NCBI GenBank assembly: GCA_033549345.1
Contig: JAWSUT010000025.1
Location: 1-47,137 of the forward strand
Length of the DNA: 47,137 nucleotides
Direction: 5' to 3'
Source: JAWSUT01 sp033549345
GTDB lineage: Bacteria > Bacillota > Dethiobacteria > Dethiobacterales > Dethiobacteraceae
This document shows, one piece after another, positions 8,659 to 16,648 of the stretch. The position numbers and the translations under genes are program-made. Positions within the stretch are counted from its first letter, which is position 1, and each line of letters opens with the position of its first letter. The notes beneath the pieces were generated by a model. That model was given only the letters and a program-made list of their open reading frames with translations, ran no database searches and was not told the origin of the DNA.

Positions 8659-9513
8659 TTAATATGGTGATTTGGGCAGTCCCAGCCTGAATTTACCCCG
8701 GGATTCCACACCGCCGATTCCATCAAGCCCGGTAATGGTATGCTTAATAACTTCATAGATATTAACTGACTCGTTAATGGATGTGAAGGCAACTTTTTCA
8801 ACGATAAAAACAGGGTCCATTGCATGTATCAGCACACGCTGGGGTGAACTGGCAAAATTTGCTCCCGCAGCCAGAATCGCCTCATAGTGAGACTGGCAAG
8901 CACCGGCAAAAATAATTAAATCGTCCTTGCCCGGTTCATATTGCCTGGCCTTACGGGTAGCTGAAACAAAATGACCGGAGTTTCTATAGCTTTTAATACT
9001 CTGGAACTCTTTTTTACTTTTAATATATGCGTCATGACCGGTCATGACCAAAATATCCGGCCTGTGCTCATGAAGCAATCCCCAGATTTTTTCCGGTTGT
9101 TCCTTCTCCGGGATAAAAAATCCCACAGCCTCCAGGTTGAGCGAGCGGTAAGCTTTCAGACACTCATCAAGGTAATCTTCATCCCCATCAAGATGCAAAA
9201 TTTTCCCCGGCAGTTCAAAAAACTCCTCAGGAGACCTGCCGCTTCTCCCACGCAGTTGTTCCCGTTCCAGTGTACGCCGACGAAAAATCTTGCGCATACA
9301 GTCTTTTTGAGCTTTGTCTGAGCTGGAACGGTATTGCAGCAGCTCCGCCGGTTCGGGTCGGACAAGGTCGGCCAGACTGGCATCAGCCAAAAGCCTCATA
9401 TCCAGCCCTTTTAATACTGCTGTTTGTTTACTTTCATTGATCTCAACGATTTTAAACAAAATGTCCATGCCGTAAGATTTTCGGCCAACGATATCTCCCT
9501 TTGTAAATGACAA
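8659..9513 (-). CDS. yabG: Sporulation-specific protease YabG
   Basis: 284 residues, TTG start with AGGTG 8 bases upstream. The N-terminus (SFTKGDIVGRKSYGMDILFKI) and the central ILHLDGDEDYLDECLKAY, PDILVMTGHDAY and VSATRKARQYEP stretches are typical of YabG. YabG is a cysteine-type protease made late in the mother cell that processes coat proteins such as SpoIVA and SafA. A Cys in FAGACQSHYEAILAAGANFASSP and nearby His are the likely active-site elements. It shares a transcription unit with the SpoIID-domain gene and is divergent from a glycosyltransferase gene. Confidence 0.95.
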   Translation of the reverse strand: MSFTKGDIVGRKSYGMDILFKIVEINESKQTAVLKGLDMRLLADASLADLVRPEPAELLQYRSSSDKAQKDCMRKIFRRRTLEREQLRGRSGRSPEEFFELPGKILHLDGDEDYLDECLKAYRSLNLEAVGFFIPEKEQPEKIWGLLHEHRPDILVMTGHDAYIKSKKEFQSIKSYRNSGHFVSATRKARQYEPGKDDLIIFAGACQSHYEAILAAGANFASSPQRVLIHAMDPVFIVEKVAFTSINESVNIYEVIKHTITGLDGIGGVESRGKFRLGLPKSPY

Positions 9514-9651
9514 CTCGGTTACACCTGCCTTTCATCATAATTTCAAACCTGGTTGTATTACGCTATATTAATATGTTTTCAGCGCGTGTTTTGTGCCTGG
9601 CCCATGCGCAACTCAGGGCTGTTCTAATATAATGATATGGGGGGAGGAACT

Positions 9652-10458
9652 ATGTTTACTGCCATTGTCCCTGTTCAAAACGAAGAGTCAAGAGTCGGTC
9701 GTCTTTTAGGCCGTTTGCTCTCTCTTAACCAGATCCGCCGAATTTTCGTTATTCTTAACGGATCCAACAGACCCACACGGATGGAGGTAGAATCCGTATA
9801 TAAAAAAAACAAGGGAATGATTACCCTTGTTTCATTCAAAGAAGCGCTGGGTATTGATGTTCCCAGAGCCATTGGTGCAAAACTTGCCTATTCCTGCAAT
9901 TCGCCCTATGCTTTGTTTGTTGACGGTGACCTGGTAGGTGAAATTACAAAAGAATTGTCCGCTTTTCTGACAAGGGGCGCCCGCCTGCACCTTGACCTTG
10001 CTCTGATGAATTGTTACCCCCACTGTACCGAAAGCAACCTGCAGGAGCCAATGTTTTATTTTCGCCGCCTGCTCAATAAGGAACTGGGGCTATACCAGGA
10101 ACTGGGTATTGCCACGCCGTCTCACGGGCCGCATATTGTCTCCAAACGAATGCTTGCCGCAGTCCCATGGCCGGATTTTTGCATTCCGCCTACCCTGCTG
10201 GTTCATGCCGTATGGCATAAATTAAGGATTGGTATTGCCGCGGACATTCCACATCTTCTGCTTGGCTCTTCACTGAAAAGCGGGACACATAGCCAACGAA
10301 TTTGCGATACAATTGCCGGTGACTGCCTGGAAGCTCTGTATATGAGCCGCAACCTTTCCCGCAGCCGGTCATTTAAGGGCCGTACGTATTTGGGGTATCA
10401 GAAAGACAGACGATTTGACCTGCTTGAAGATTTTTTGGCCGGACGGTTTATGAGATAA
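9652..10458 (+). CDS. Family 2-like glycosyltransferase
   Basis: 268 residues. The start at 9652 (MFTAIVPVQNEE) is preferred over an in-frame ATG at 9637 because that ATG lies at the head of the GGGGGGAGG ribosome site. The N-terminal 110 residues carry the GT-A pattern: TAIVPVQNEESRVGRLL at the nucleotide-binding strand and LFVDGDLVGE as a DxD-like metal site. The remainder (LLNKELGLYQELGIATPSHGPHIVS) is family-specific. No membrane segments are seen, so donor and acceptor cannot be assigned. It is alone on the plus strand, divergent from yabG. A TATAAT lies at 9628-9633 but no good -35 box is evident. Recurrence next to yabG in relatives would suggest a spore polysaccharide role. Confidence 0.8.
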   Translation: MFTAIVPVQNEESRVGRLLGRLLSLNQIRRIFVILNGSNRPTRMEVESVYKKNKGMITLVSFKEALGIDVPRAIGAKLAYSCNSPYALFVDGDLVGEITKELSAFLTRGARLHLDLALMNCYPHCTESNLQEPMFYFRRLLNKELGLYQELGIATPSHGPHIVSKRMLAAVPWPDFCIPPTLLVHAVWHKLRIGIAADIPHLLLGSSLKSGTHSQRICDTIAGDCLEALYMSRNLSRSRSFKGRTYLGYQKDRRFDLLEDFLAGRFMR

Positions 10459-10487
10459 AAAAACACGCCTGCATGGGCGCACGTAAA
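10459..10487. terminator. Weak terminator between converging glycosyltransferase and ykuK
   Basis: A short CGCC/GGCG hairpin with partly pairing flanks sits between two convergent genes, with seven A on the left (a T-run for minus-strand transcripts) and AAAATTATTTT on the right. The pairing is imperfect. Confidence 0.35.
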
Positions 10488-10488
10488 A

Positions 10489-10965
10489 TTATTTTGTATA
10501 TTTATCCGCCACTTTGGTAGCACCGTAAGAGTCCGGTTTGATACATGCCTGAAATCCGCTGCCGATCACCATGCCGACAACCTCCCGGATAAGTTCCTTG
10601 GTCTCGCCCACTTCCCCTACATCAAGGTGAATTTCAATATTTAGTCTCGAGTGTCCGTTTTCAGCCAGCTTGGCGGTAATAAGTGTGGCAACTTCCAGGC
10701 TCAGAAATGTTTCATAATAAATGCGCTGCCGCAAACTTTCCATATATCTGTGGTTTTGCTTACGGTAAAAATACCGGGCCCCTTTTCCCACTCTGTGAAT
10801 TATAATAGCCGTGACAAAGCAGACATCCTTCTGGTAGTGAGGTTGTGAGTCGGTCCCGATAATTAGCTTATACTGTTCTTTTGGTTTTTCATCAATGTAA
10901 GTGGTAACTTCTGCATACGTTTCATCCAGAGTCAGGCTTCCCCGGGACGGACTGGTAAAGTTCAT
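10489..10965 (-). CDS. YkuK family RNase H-like protein (DUF458)
   Basis: 158 residues. YKLIIGTDSQPHYQKDVCFV is the hallmark of the YkuK/DUF458 family, an RNase H-like fold in which the GTDS aspartate would be a metal ligand. Other family features are IIHRVGKGARYFY and IHLDVGEVGETKELI. The enzymatic activity has not been settled; a role in nucleic acid processing is inferred from fold. It lies 19 bases downstream of ksgA and probably shares its transcript. Confidence 0.85.
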   Translation of the reverse strand: MNFTSPSRGSLTLDETYAEVTTYIDEKPKEQYKLIIGTDSQPHYQKDVCFVTAIIIHRVGKGARYFYRKQNHRYMESLRQRIYYETFLSLEVATLITAKLAENGHSRLNIEIHLDVGEVGETKELIREVVGMVIGSGFQACIKPDSYGATKVADKYTK

Positions 10966-10984
10966 ATTCGTTTACCTGCACCTT

Positions 10985-11860
10985 TCAAGTATGAGTTTGC
11001 CGCATACCACCGACTTCATTATAAATGAAGCGGGAAAGATTTGCAAATTCAGTCACATTCAGCGTTTCACCGCGCCGCGACAAATCCAGGCCCACATCCC
11101 GGCCGATGGCAACAAGCTGATCCTTTGACAGTCCAAATGCGGCATGCAGTGTATTGAGCGCGGTTTTTCGCCGCTGGGAAAAAACAGCTTCCACTACCCG
11201 AAAGAACACACCTTCATCCCCCACATCAATGTCCCGGTTGGTATGAGGGCGAAGCCGAACTACAGCAGAGGAGACGTCCGGCCGCGGGAAAAATACAGTA
11301 CGCGGAACATCAAAGGCGATTTCGCTCCTGGCTGCATAATTACAGACAACCGACAGAGTGCCATATTCTTTCGTACCGGGGCTGGCAACGATTCGCTGCG
11401 CAACTTCTTTTTGTACCATACAGACAATCAGCGAAAAGCAATGTCTGAGGTCTTTTAACCAATGATAGAACAGCGGCGTAGCCACATTGTACGGGAGATT
11501 GGCCACCAACTTAAGCGGATTTTCCGTACAAAAGGCCTGGTAGTCTGTCTGCATCGCATCCTGAAGGAGTACGTCAACATTATCATATTCACCCAGCGTT
11601 TCGTTTAGCACCGGCAGCAGCCTCTTGTCTATCTCGATTGTATAGACATGCCCTCCGGCTTCAGCCAGTTTTTGTGTGAGGGCACCAATCCCGGGACCGA
11701 TCTCAACTATCCTGTCGCTTGGAGAAATACCGGCCGCGGAAATAATTTTATGAAGAATATTTTCATCAACAAGAAAATTCTGTCCCCACTTTTTCTTCAG
11801 GCGTATCCCGTGCCTTTCAAGCAGTGAGGAAACAAATCCCGGGTTTGATAATTTACTCAT
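10985..11860 (-). CDS. ksgA: 16S rRNA dimethyladenosine transferase KsgA/RsmA
   Basis: 291 residues. ATG at 11860 (MSKLSNPGF) is preferred over the ATG six bases upstream because GGAGGA is then correctly spaced. The enzyme dimethylates two adjacent adenines in the 3' terminal hairpin of 16S rRNA using S-adenosylmethionine during late small-subunit assembly. Signature motifs are KKWGQNFLVDENIL, IVEIGPGIGALTQKLAE (SAM-binding motif I) and LVANLPYNVATPLFYHWL (NLPY catalytic motif). In B. subtilis rnmV (RNase M5) lies between yabE and ksgA; here the space holds only 142 bases and a terminator, so rnmV is missing from this position. Confidence 0.97.
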   Translation of the reverse strand: MSKLSNPGFVSSLLERHGIRLKKKWGQNFLVDENILHKIISAAGISPSDRIVEIGPGIGALTQKLAEAGGHVYTIEIDKRLLPVLNETLGEYDNVDVLLQDAMQTDYQAFCTENPLKLVANLPYNVATPLFYHWLKDLRHCFSLIVCMVQKEVAQRIVASPGTKEYGTLSVVCNYAARSEIAFDVPRTVFFPRPDVSSAVVRLRPHTNRDIDVGDEGVFFRVVEAVFSQRRKTALNTLHAAFGLSKDQLVAIGRDVGLDLSRRGETLNVTEFANLSRFIYNEVGGMRQTHT

Positions 11861-11974
11861 ACTCATTCCTCCAATAAGAAAGGCGCGCTCTTAGAGTTAC
11901 TTTTATGCGCGCTTTTCAATACTGCTTACCGCTGACCGCCTTGTATATGCAAAGCGTTATAATTTCCGCAGTGT

Positions 11975-12003
11975 GAAAAAAAACCGGGGTCCCCCCCGGT
12001 AAT
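11975..12003. terminator. Terminator of yabE
   Basis: Hairpin ACCGGGG / CCCCGGT with a 4-base loop, flanked by eight A on the left (T-run on the minus strand) and eight T on the right. It begins a few bases after the yabE stop and can work both ways. Confidence 0.8.
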
Positions 12004-12008
12004 TTTTT

Positions 12009-13088
12009 TTACGGCAGCAGATAAACGCGCATTTTTCTGCGGCCAAAGCGCCGGGCGCTCTCATGGCTGCCAAGCAGCAGGTCAATCTTGCTTCCTTTAA
12101 TAGCGCCGCCGGTGTCGGCGGCAATGGCAAATCCGTAACCGTCGATGTATAAACGGCTGCCTAAAGGTATAACCTTTGGGTCTACAGCTACAATATGAGG
12201 ATTATCTTCACGTCCGGTCCCGGCAACCGCCTTTCGTCCTGTAGCGGTTATTGCGTTGTTATATTTTCCTGTGCATCGGCTGTGTCCGTTCTCATCAATA
12301 GGACAGCCACTCTGGGCTGTACCGGCGCAATAGGCTGTTGCTGTGAACTGAAAGACTCTTGTAAAATTCACAGTACGCCCACCACGTGACAATACCGTGT
12401 TTTCTCCAAACTCCACCACACGGTCCTGTTTGGCACGAATCATTTCAGATTGCAGCACTTTAACGGAAACTTCCTCACCGTTTTCCAGCGTAATTTCCAC
12501 TGTGTCCTCCCGGAGACCTGCGGTGCCGCTCTGCAGTACCCTTGAAACACCGCGATCCAGGGATTGATTGCCCCGTCTGATCTCCCGAAACGGAATATCA
12601 GTTCGCATTGTAACGAGCTGTTTTTCAACACGGATAACATCCACCGAGTCACCGCGCTGCAGTATTGTTTCCAGGCCCGGCTCAACACGATCCAGCTCGC
12701 CGAGCATAATACCCAGCTTGTCCAACACATCATGTACCGTACCTTGGGCTAACAATGCTGTTTTCTCTGCTCCGTCGACGGTTACAGCCACGGGAAATGC
12801 CCTTTTCAGTTCAATATGCATATTATTGCGCAGTTTTTCTTCCGGTGTAAAGGACAGTACATCATCCGCTCCGACAATGATATTTTCTTCAGCAAGGAAA
12901 GCTGCAACGGTATGACTAAAGGTTGAAACAACACGGCTGTCTCCGTCAACAGTTAAAACAACATCCCGCCGGGCGATGTGGACAGCAAGCAACACAAGAA
13001 TCGCGGTAATAAACATAAACAAAACGGATACTTGACGCGTCGTTAAACGGCGTACGGGATGTACGCCCTGTGTATTGGTAAAACTCAT
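12009..13088 (-). CDS. yabE: YabE-type cell-wall protein: DUF348-G5-3D domains
   Basis: 359 residues from ATG with AGGAGGAG upstream. A single N-terminal membrane anchor (about 20-40: VSVLFMFITAILVLLAVHIA) is followed by DUF348 repeats (VVLTVDGDSRVVSTF and AVTVDGAEKTALLAQGTVHDV), a G5 domain (about 150-225) and a C-terminal 3D domain. The 3D name comes from conserved aspartates, seen here as AVDPKVIPLGSRLYIDGYG, AADTGGAIKG and KIDLLLG. The 3D fold is shared with MltA-type lytic transglycosylases and resuscitation-promoting factors, so peptidoglycan cleavage at the cell surface is expected. The family's usual position beside ksgA is kept. Confidence 0.93.
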   Translation of the reverse strand: MSFTNTQGVHPVRRLTTRQVSVLFMFITAILVLLAVHIARRDVVLTVDGDSRVVSTFSHTVAAFLAEENIIVGADDVLSFTPEEKLRNNMHIELKRAFPVAVTVDGAEKTALLAQGTVHDVLDKLGIMLGELDRVEPGLETILQRGDSVDVIRVEKQLVTMRTDIPFREIRRGNQSLDRGVSRVLQSGTAGLREDTVEITLENGEEVSVKVLQSEMIRAKQDRVVEFGENTVLSRGGRTVNFTRVFQFTATAYCAGTAQSGCPIDENGHSRCTGKYNNAITATGRKAVAGTGREDNPHIVAVDPKVIPLGSRLYIDGYGFAIAADTGGAIKGSKIDLLLGSHESARRFGRRKMRVYLLP

Positions 13089-13251
13089 TTATTTCTCCTC
13101 CTAACAGCTTCTCTATTTTACCCATATGCCCAAACTTTTGTCAATACAGCCCCCGTGCTTTGCAGGACATTCCCATACCTATCATTTCCATAATTTGCTT
13201 TGAATATACAGACTTCGCAGGCATGGATGAGCAAGTCCGGTTTTGCGAGTA

Positions 13252-13290
13252 AAAAAATGCTTTCAGGTCATTAGGCCTGAAAGCATTTTT
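13252..13290. terminator. Terminator of the MORN gene
   Basis: An 11-bp perfect stem ATGCTTTCAGG / CCTGAAAGCAT with an 8-base loop is flanked by A7 and T5 runs. It lies just after the MORN gene stop. The adjacent 13089-13251 gap upstream of yabE shows no gene. Confidence 0.8.
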
Positions 13291-13299
13291 ATGCTCTAA

Positions 13300-14409
13300 T
13301 TAAATTTCAAAACTTGTGTTGGCTATCGTTTCTCCGGCAATTTTGAGATTCACACTATACCGGCCTTCAGTCCAGTTGCCCGGCTCATTCCAGCCCCGGC
13401 CCCAACGGAGTGTTGTAAAATCCGAGCCTGGTTCAAGGCTGAATGTCCCTGATTCCCTGGCAAAAACGTCTCCATTCTCATATAACCACTCGATATCCAT
13501 TAAAAATTCCACCGACAAATCCGGCTCAACTTTCTCTAATACCAGTTCCCAGTTTACATACCTGGTATCATCTTTTAGGAAGAGGTCCTGGTAGGTTCTT
13601 TCCTTTTTTGGCACACTGTCATATCCGGACTCATAAAGTTTCAGCGAGACGGCTATGGCATCTATATAGGAGATAAAGTTTTCGTTGAGGATCCCCTCAT
13701 CCCAGTAGGTTTCTTCCATTGTGCCGTCAGGCCAGGCAGCCAGGATCTTGCCATGTAAACGACCTTCCGCAAAGGTCCCTTCATAGCGGGTCCCATCAGA
13801 CAGAGTTAAGAATCCCTGGCCGTGCCATTCTCCGTCCGTCCATTCCCCCTCATAATCATCTCCGTCGGGGTGGACCCAGTGGCCATAGCCGTGTGGGACT
13901 TCATCCACCAATTCGCCTGTATACATTCCGCCGTTCCAATTAATGGTCGGCCAAACAACGGTGATTCTGGCCTCAGCACTATTACCGCTGCGGTGGTAAA
14001 CTGTAACATCGGCTTCTCCCGGGCTTAAAGCCACCAATGACCCGTTAGAATCCACCGTAACAATATCCGGATCACTGGACTCCCAAAGCAGGCTTTTATC
14101 CTTCACAAAAGCCGGTGTTATGGTGACATCCAGCAAGTCGCCCATTTCTCCAACAGCTAAAAGTAATTCATCCTCATTCAGTGCTACGTCCTGCACAGGG
14201 ATAAACTGCCACAGGATAAAAAGCCCCAGCCCTGCCGTTAAAACCAAGGCAAGTATCATCGGAACAGGTTTCAAAGTCCTGCGCCTCGCAATAGCCGGTT
14301 TTGCCTTTTTTTCTTCAACAATATCAACGGGAGCCCCGCATTGGGGGCAAAACTTAGTAGCAGAGGCTAGTTTCTTGTCGCAACCGGTGCAAAATCTGGA
14401 TTGGTCCAT
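13300..14409 (-). CDS. Zinc-ribbon, single-pass membrane protein with Ig-like and MORN repeats
   Basis: 369 residues from ATG with GGAGG 9 bases upstream. It begins with a zinc ribbon (CTGCDKKLASATKFCPQCG, about 8-26), then a transmembrane helix (about 50-70: MILALVLTAGLGLFILWQFI), a bacterial Ig-like stretch (about 75-155, SLVALSPGEADVTVYHRSG) and three to four MORN repeats (about 160-235: YTGELVDEVPHGYGHW, YEGEWTDGEWHGQG, YEGTFAEGRLHGKI). The last 130 residues form a beta-rich domain without a recognised family. MORN repeats usually mediate membrane or protein contacts. It is the third gene of a minus-strand cassette whose three members all carry zinc ribbons. Function unknown. Confidence 0.8.
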   Translation of the reverse strand: MDQSRFCTGCDKKLASATKFCPQCGAPVDIVEEKKAKPAIARRRTLKPVPMILALVLTAGLGLFILWQFIPVQDVALNEDELLLAVGEMGDLLDVTITPAFVKDKSLLWESSDPDIVTVDSNGSLVALSPGEADVTVYHRSGNSAEARITVVWPTINWNGGMYTGELVDEVPHGYGHWVHPDGDDYEGEWTDGEWHGQGFLTLSDGTRYEGTFAEGRLHGKILAAWPDGTMEETYWDEGILNENFISYIDAIAVSLKLYESGYDSVPKKERTYQDLFLKDDTRYVNWELVLEKVEPDLSVEFLMDIEWLYENGDVFARESGTFSLEPGSDFTTLRWGRGWNEPGNWTEGRYSVNLKIAGETIANTSFEI

Positions 14410-14425
14410 TCCCTTAATCCTCCGT

Positions 14426-15994
14426 CTACCGTTTCTGTTGTGAAGCGGCGTAATAAGCTCCGCCTAAACTCGTCAGAAAGTTAATTATACCTACGGTGAC
14501 GACTGTTTTCACCATGGGGAAGCCGAAGAACATATGTAATGACTCCGGGAAATTCTCACCCATCATCCCCAATAATGGAGCGATGTTCTTAAAGTTGATG
14601 AATACAGAAATTTGCCCAACCAGGATTATAAGTATATTTACTCCGACAAATGTCAGTGTAAACGCCGCAGCACTTTTCCAGGGCGCAGCAGCAGACTTCT
14701 TATGTACCCTTAGGCCACCGATAAAGCCGCAAACCAGCGGGATAAGCAGAGCAACAAAAAAGTACCACGGCCGCAACACCTCATCCGGAGTTCGAATTCC
14801 TGCTACCAGAGAGAGGAGCACGCCCTCACTACTGCCCGACAAATTGTTAATCGCCTGAAGCGCTGCACCCTGAAAAAAGAGCAGCAGTAAGGGTACGCCG
14901 TTCAATAACAACAGCAGCGTCCCTACAACCAGAAAGCCAAAACCGGCAAACTCCATGCCGCCTTCACTGATAAACCAGATAACTGTGGCGAACACAACCA
15001 GCACCGCAGCAACCAGGTAATACTTTACCACGCTAAGGCTGGCCCGTACACTTTCTTCATAATCCGCATTAATGAAGCCCACCAGCTTGCCGAAATCAAA
15101 CCGGATTGCTGCATAAAAGCTTGTAATTAAGCTGAAGAAACAGCCCCAGAAGGTAGTTAGCAGTAAGACACTTATAAAGTTAAAACCGCTTTTCAGGGTA
15201 CCGCTCGCTCCCGCAAATTCCAAAACATCTGTGATTTCAGACATACCCATCAAGCCAGCCATTTTATCAAGCGGCACGGAAATGAAGCCGCCCAAAACCT
15301 TGGAAAGAAGTGCCACTATTAATCCGTAGGCAATGCCGACGCCCAGGGCCTGATAAATCTTAGCAGAAAAGTCATTGTTCTGCGCCGGTGCCTTGGTTAC
15401 TTTGCAAGAAAGAATAAAAGCAGCACAGGGAATCAATAGCAACATCGCCAAACCCAGCCTGACCGAAACGGTTGCAGACATATTTGCCCCCATGGCGCTG
15501 ACAGACGCTTTTGTAAAGAAAGCTGCTCCGTGAGAGTTAATAAATAAAGAAAGCGGGTTTAGGGCAAAGAAATCACTGAACATAGCAAGTTCATACGGTA
15601 ATGTATTTAGCAGTACTTTATTCAAGACTATCCCGGTAATCCAGGCAATGATAAATCCAATGATCACCGCAATTGCGGCGTTTATGAATGATTGCTTTAA
15701 AAATACAGGGGTCGCCAATACCTCCCGCACACGCAAGTTCTTAAGGCTTACCTGGGATTTGTCCTCAATCACTTGCTCCGCAGTGGCAGCCAATTCACTC
15801 ATTTCAGCCAGGCTTCCACCGCATGTGTGACAGTATTGTGACCACGGTGCCAGTGCAACTCCACACCGGCCGCAATACAAACTCGTAGTTCTTATTAATT
15901 GAATACCGGCCGCCAGCTTACCAAGGGAAACACCACAAGAATGGCAGTAATTATACTCCGTTAGATTAGCCTGGCCACAGTGATTACAAAACAT
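14426..15994 (-). CDS. Double zinc-ribbon polytopic membrane protein of unknown function
   Basis: 522 residues. The start at 15994 (MFCNHCGQ) has GGAGG 7 bases upstream; an in-frame start 14 codons earlier has none. Two zinc ribbons open the protein (CNHCGQANLTEYNYCHSCG and CGRCGVALAPWSQYCHTCG). About nine predicted membrane helices follow, for example AAIAVIIGFIIAWITGIVL, LLLIPCAAFILSC, FVALLIPLVCGFIGGL and FVGVNILIILVGQISVFI. No transporter or enzyme signature was recognised. It sits 23 bases after the small coiled-coil zinc-ribbon gene and 16 bases before the MORN gene, so the three are very likely one operon and may form one membrane complex. Confidence 0.8.
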   Translation of the reverse strand: MFCNHCGQANLTEYNYCHSCGVSLGKLAAGIQLIRTTSLYCGRCGVALAPWSQYCHTCGGSLAEMSELAATAEQVIEDKSQVSLKNLRVREVLATPVFLKQSFINAAIAVIIGFIIAWITGIVLNKVLLNTLPYELAMFSDFFALNPLSLFINSHGAAFFTKASVSAMGANMSATVSVRLGLAMLLLIPCAAFILSCKVTKAPAQNNDFSAKIYQALGVGIAYGLIVALLSKVLGGFISVPLDKMAGLMGMSEITDVLEFAGASGTLKSGFNFISVLLLTTFWGCFFSLITSFYAAIRFDFGKLVGFINADYEESVRASLSVVKYYLVAAVLVVFATVIWFISEGGMEFAGFGFLVVGTLLLLLNGVPLLLLFFQGAALQAINNLSGSSEGVLLSLVAGIRTPDEVLRPWYFFVALLIPLVCGFIGGLRVHKKSAAAPWKSAAAFTLTFVGVNILIILVGQISVFINFKNIAPLLGMMGENFPESLHMFFGFPMVKTVVTVGIINFLTSLGGAYYAASQQKR

Positions 15995-16017
15995 CTCTCG
16001 TCCTCCCTCGTCTTTAT

Positions 16018-16494
16018 CTACAGCTGCACACCACATGCCGGACAGAATTTGCAGTTCTCCTCAATCAATACGCTGCAGCGGCCGCACTCAACGCCCGCCG
16101 TTTCCTGAACCTGCCTGTTAACCTGTGTGCCGCAACCGCCGCAGAACTTATCCTCTGCTCCTACTTTTTCACCACAGTTACTACAGGCCACCGCATTGTT
16201 TTCCCTTTCCACTTCCGCAATCTGCTTCTGCGTTTGCCAAATCTTTCTATCCAAAACAAAAAGTTTATCGGCAATTTCCTGAATTACGGAATCACTCAAC
16301 TCCTGCCGGCAGCATAAATGATAGGCCTGCTCACCAACCTTTGTCAGCTGCAGCGCCTTCTCTACCTGTAACTGTTTAACCTCCTTTTTTAACTGGCTCA
16401 GTTCCCTCACAACATCGATTTTCTTCTTACCCGTCTGCAACCCTTCCTGCACCTTGTTCAAACCGCTGCCAACAACACTCTGCATGTCTACCAT
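16018..16494 (-). CDS. Small coiled-coil protein with two C-terminal zinc ribbons
   Basis: 158 residues. ATG at 16494 (MVDMQSVVGSG) is chosen since AAGGAG then lies 8 bases upstream; a GTG three codons earlier overlaps the ribosome site. Residues 1-95 are charged and helical (KKIDVVRELSQLKKEVKQLQ), suggesting a coiled coil. Two zinc ribbons follow: CSNCGEKVGAEDKFCGGCG and CGRCSVLIEENCKFCPACG. There is no membrane segment. It is the first gene of the three-gene zinc-ribbon cassette and could be its cytosolic scaffold. Function unknown. Confidence 0.8.
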   Translation of the reverse strand: MVDMQSVVGSGLNKVQEGLQTGKKKIDVVRELSQLKKEVKQLQVEKALQLTKVGEQAYHLCCRQELSDSVIQEIADKLFVLDRKIWQTQKQIAEVERENNAVACSNCGEKVGAEDKFCGGCGTQVNRQVQETAGVECGRCSVLIEENCKFCPACGVQL

Positions 16495-16608
16495 TTCTCT
16501 CACTCCTTGGTATTTTATGAACTATGTTCCATTCGACATTTCTAGACAAAATCCTGCCTAAATAATCAGAAAAGCCTGCCAATAACTTTCGGTAGGTCTT
16601 TTATCCAC

Positions 16609-16641
16609 AAAAAAACTGTGCGGGTTCCGCACAGTTTTTTT
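16609..16641. terminator. Bidirectional terminator of the frameshifted G5-RlpA gene
   Basis: Stem ACTGTGCG / CGCACAGT with a 5-base loop, flanked by A7 and T7. It begins seven bases after the natural stop of the RlpA-like reading frame, which supports that frame being the real 3' end of the gene. Confidence 0.85.
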
Positions 16642-16648
16642 CTATTGC

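Noticed and set aside
11868..11915. GCGCGC inverted repeat upstream of ksgA
   Set aside because: The loop is long, there is no T-run in a useful direction, and the pairing is only six to nine bases; not supported as a terminator.
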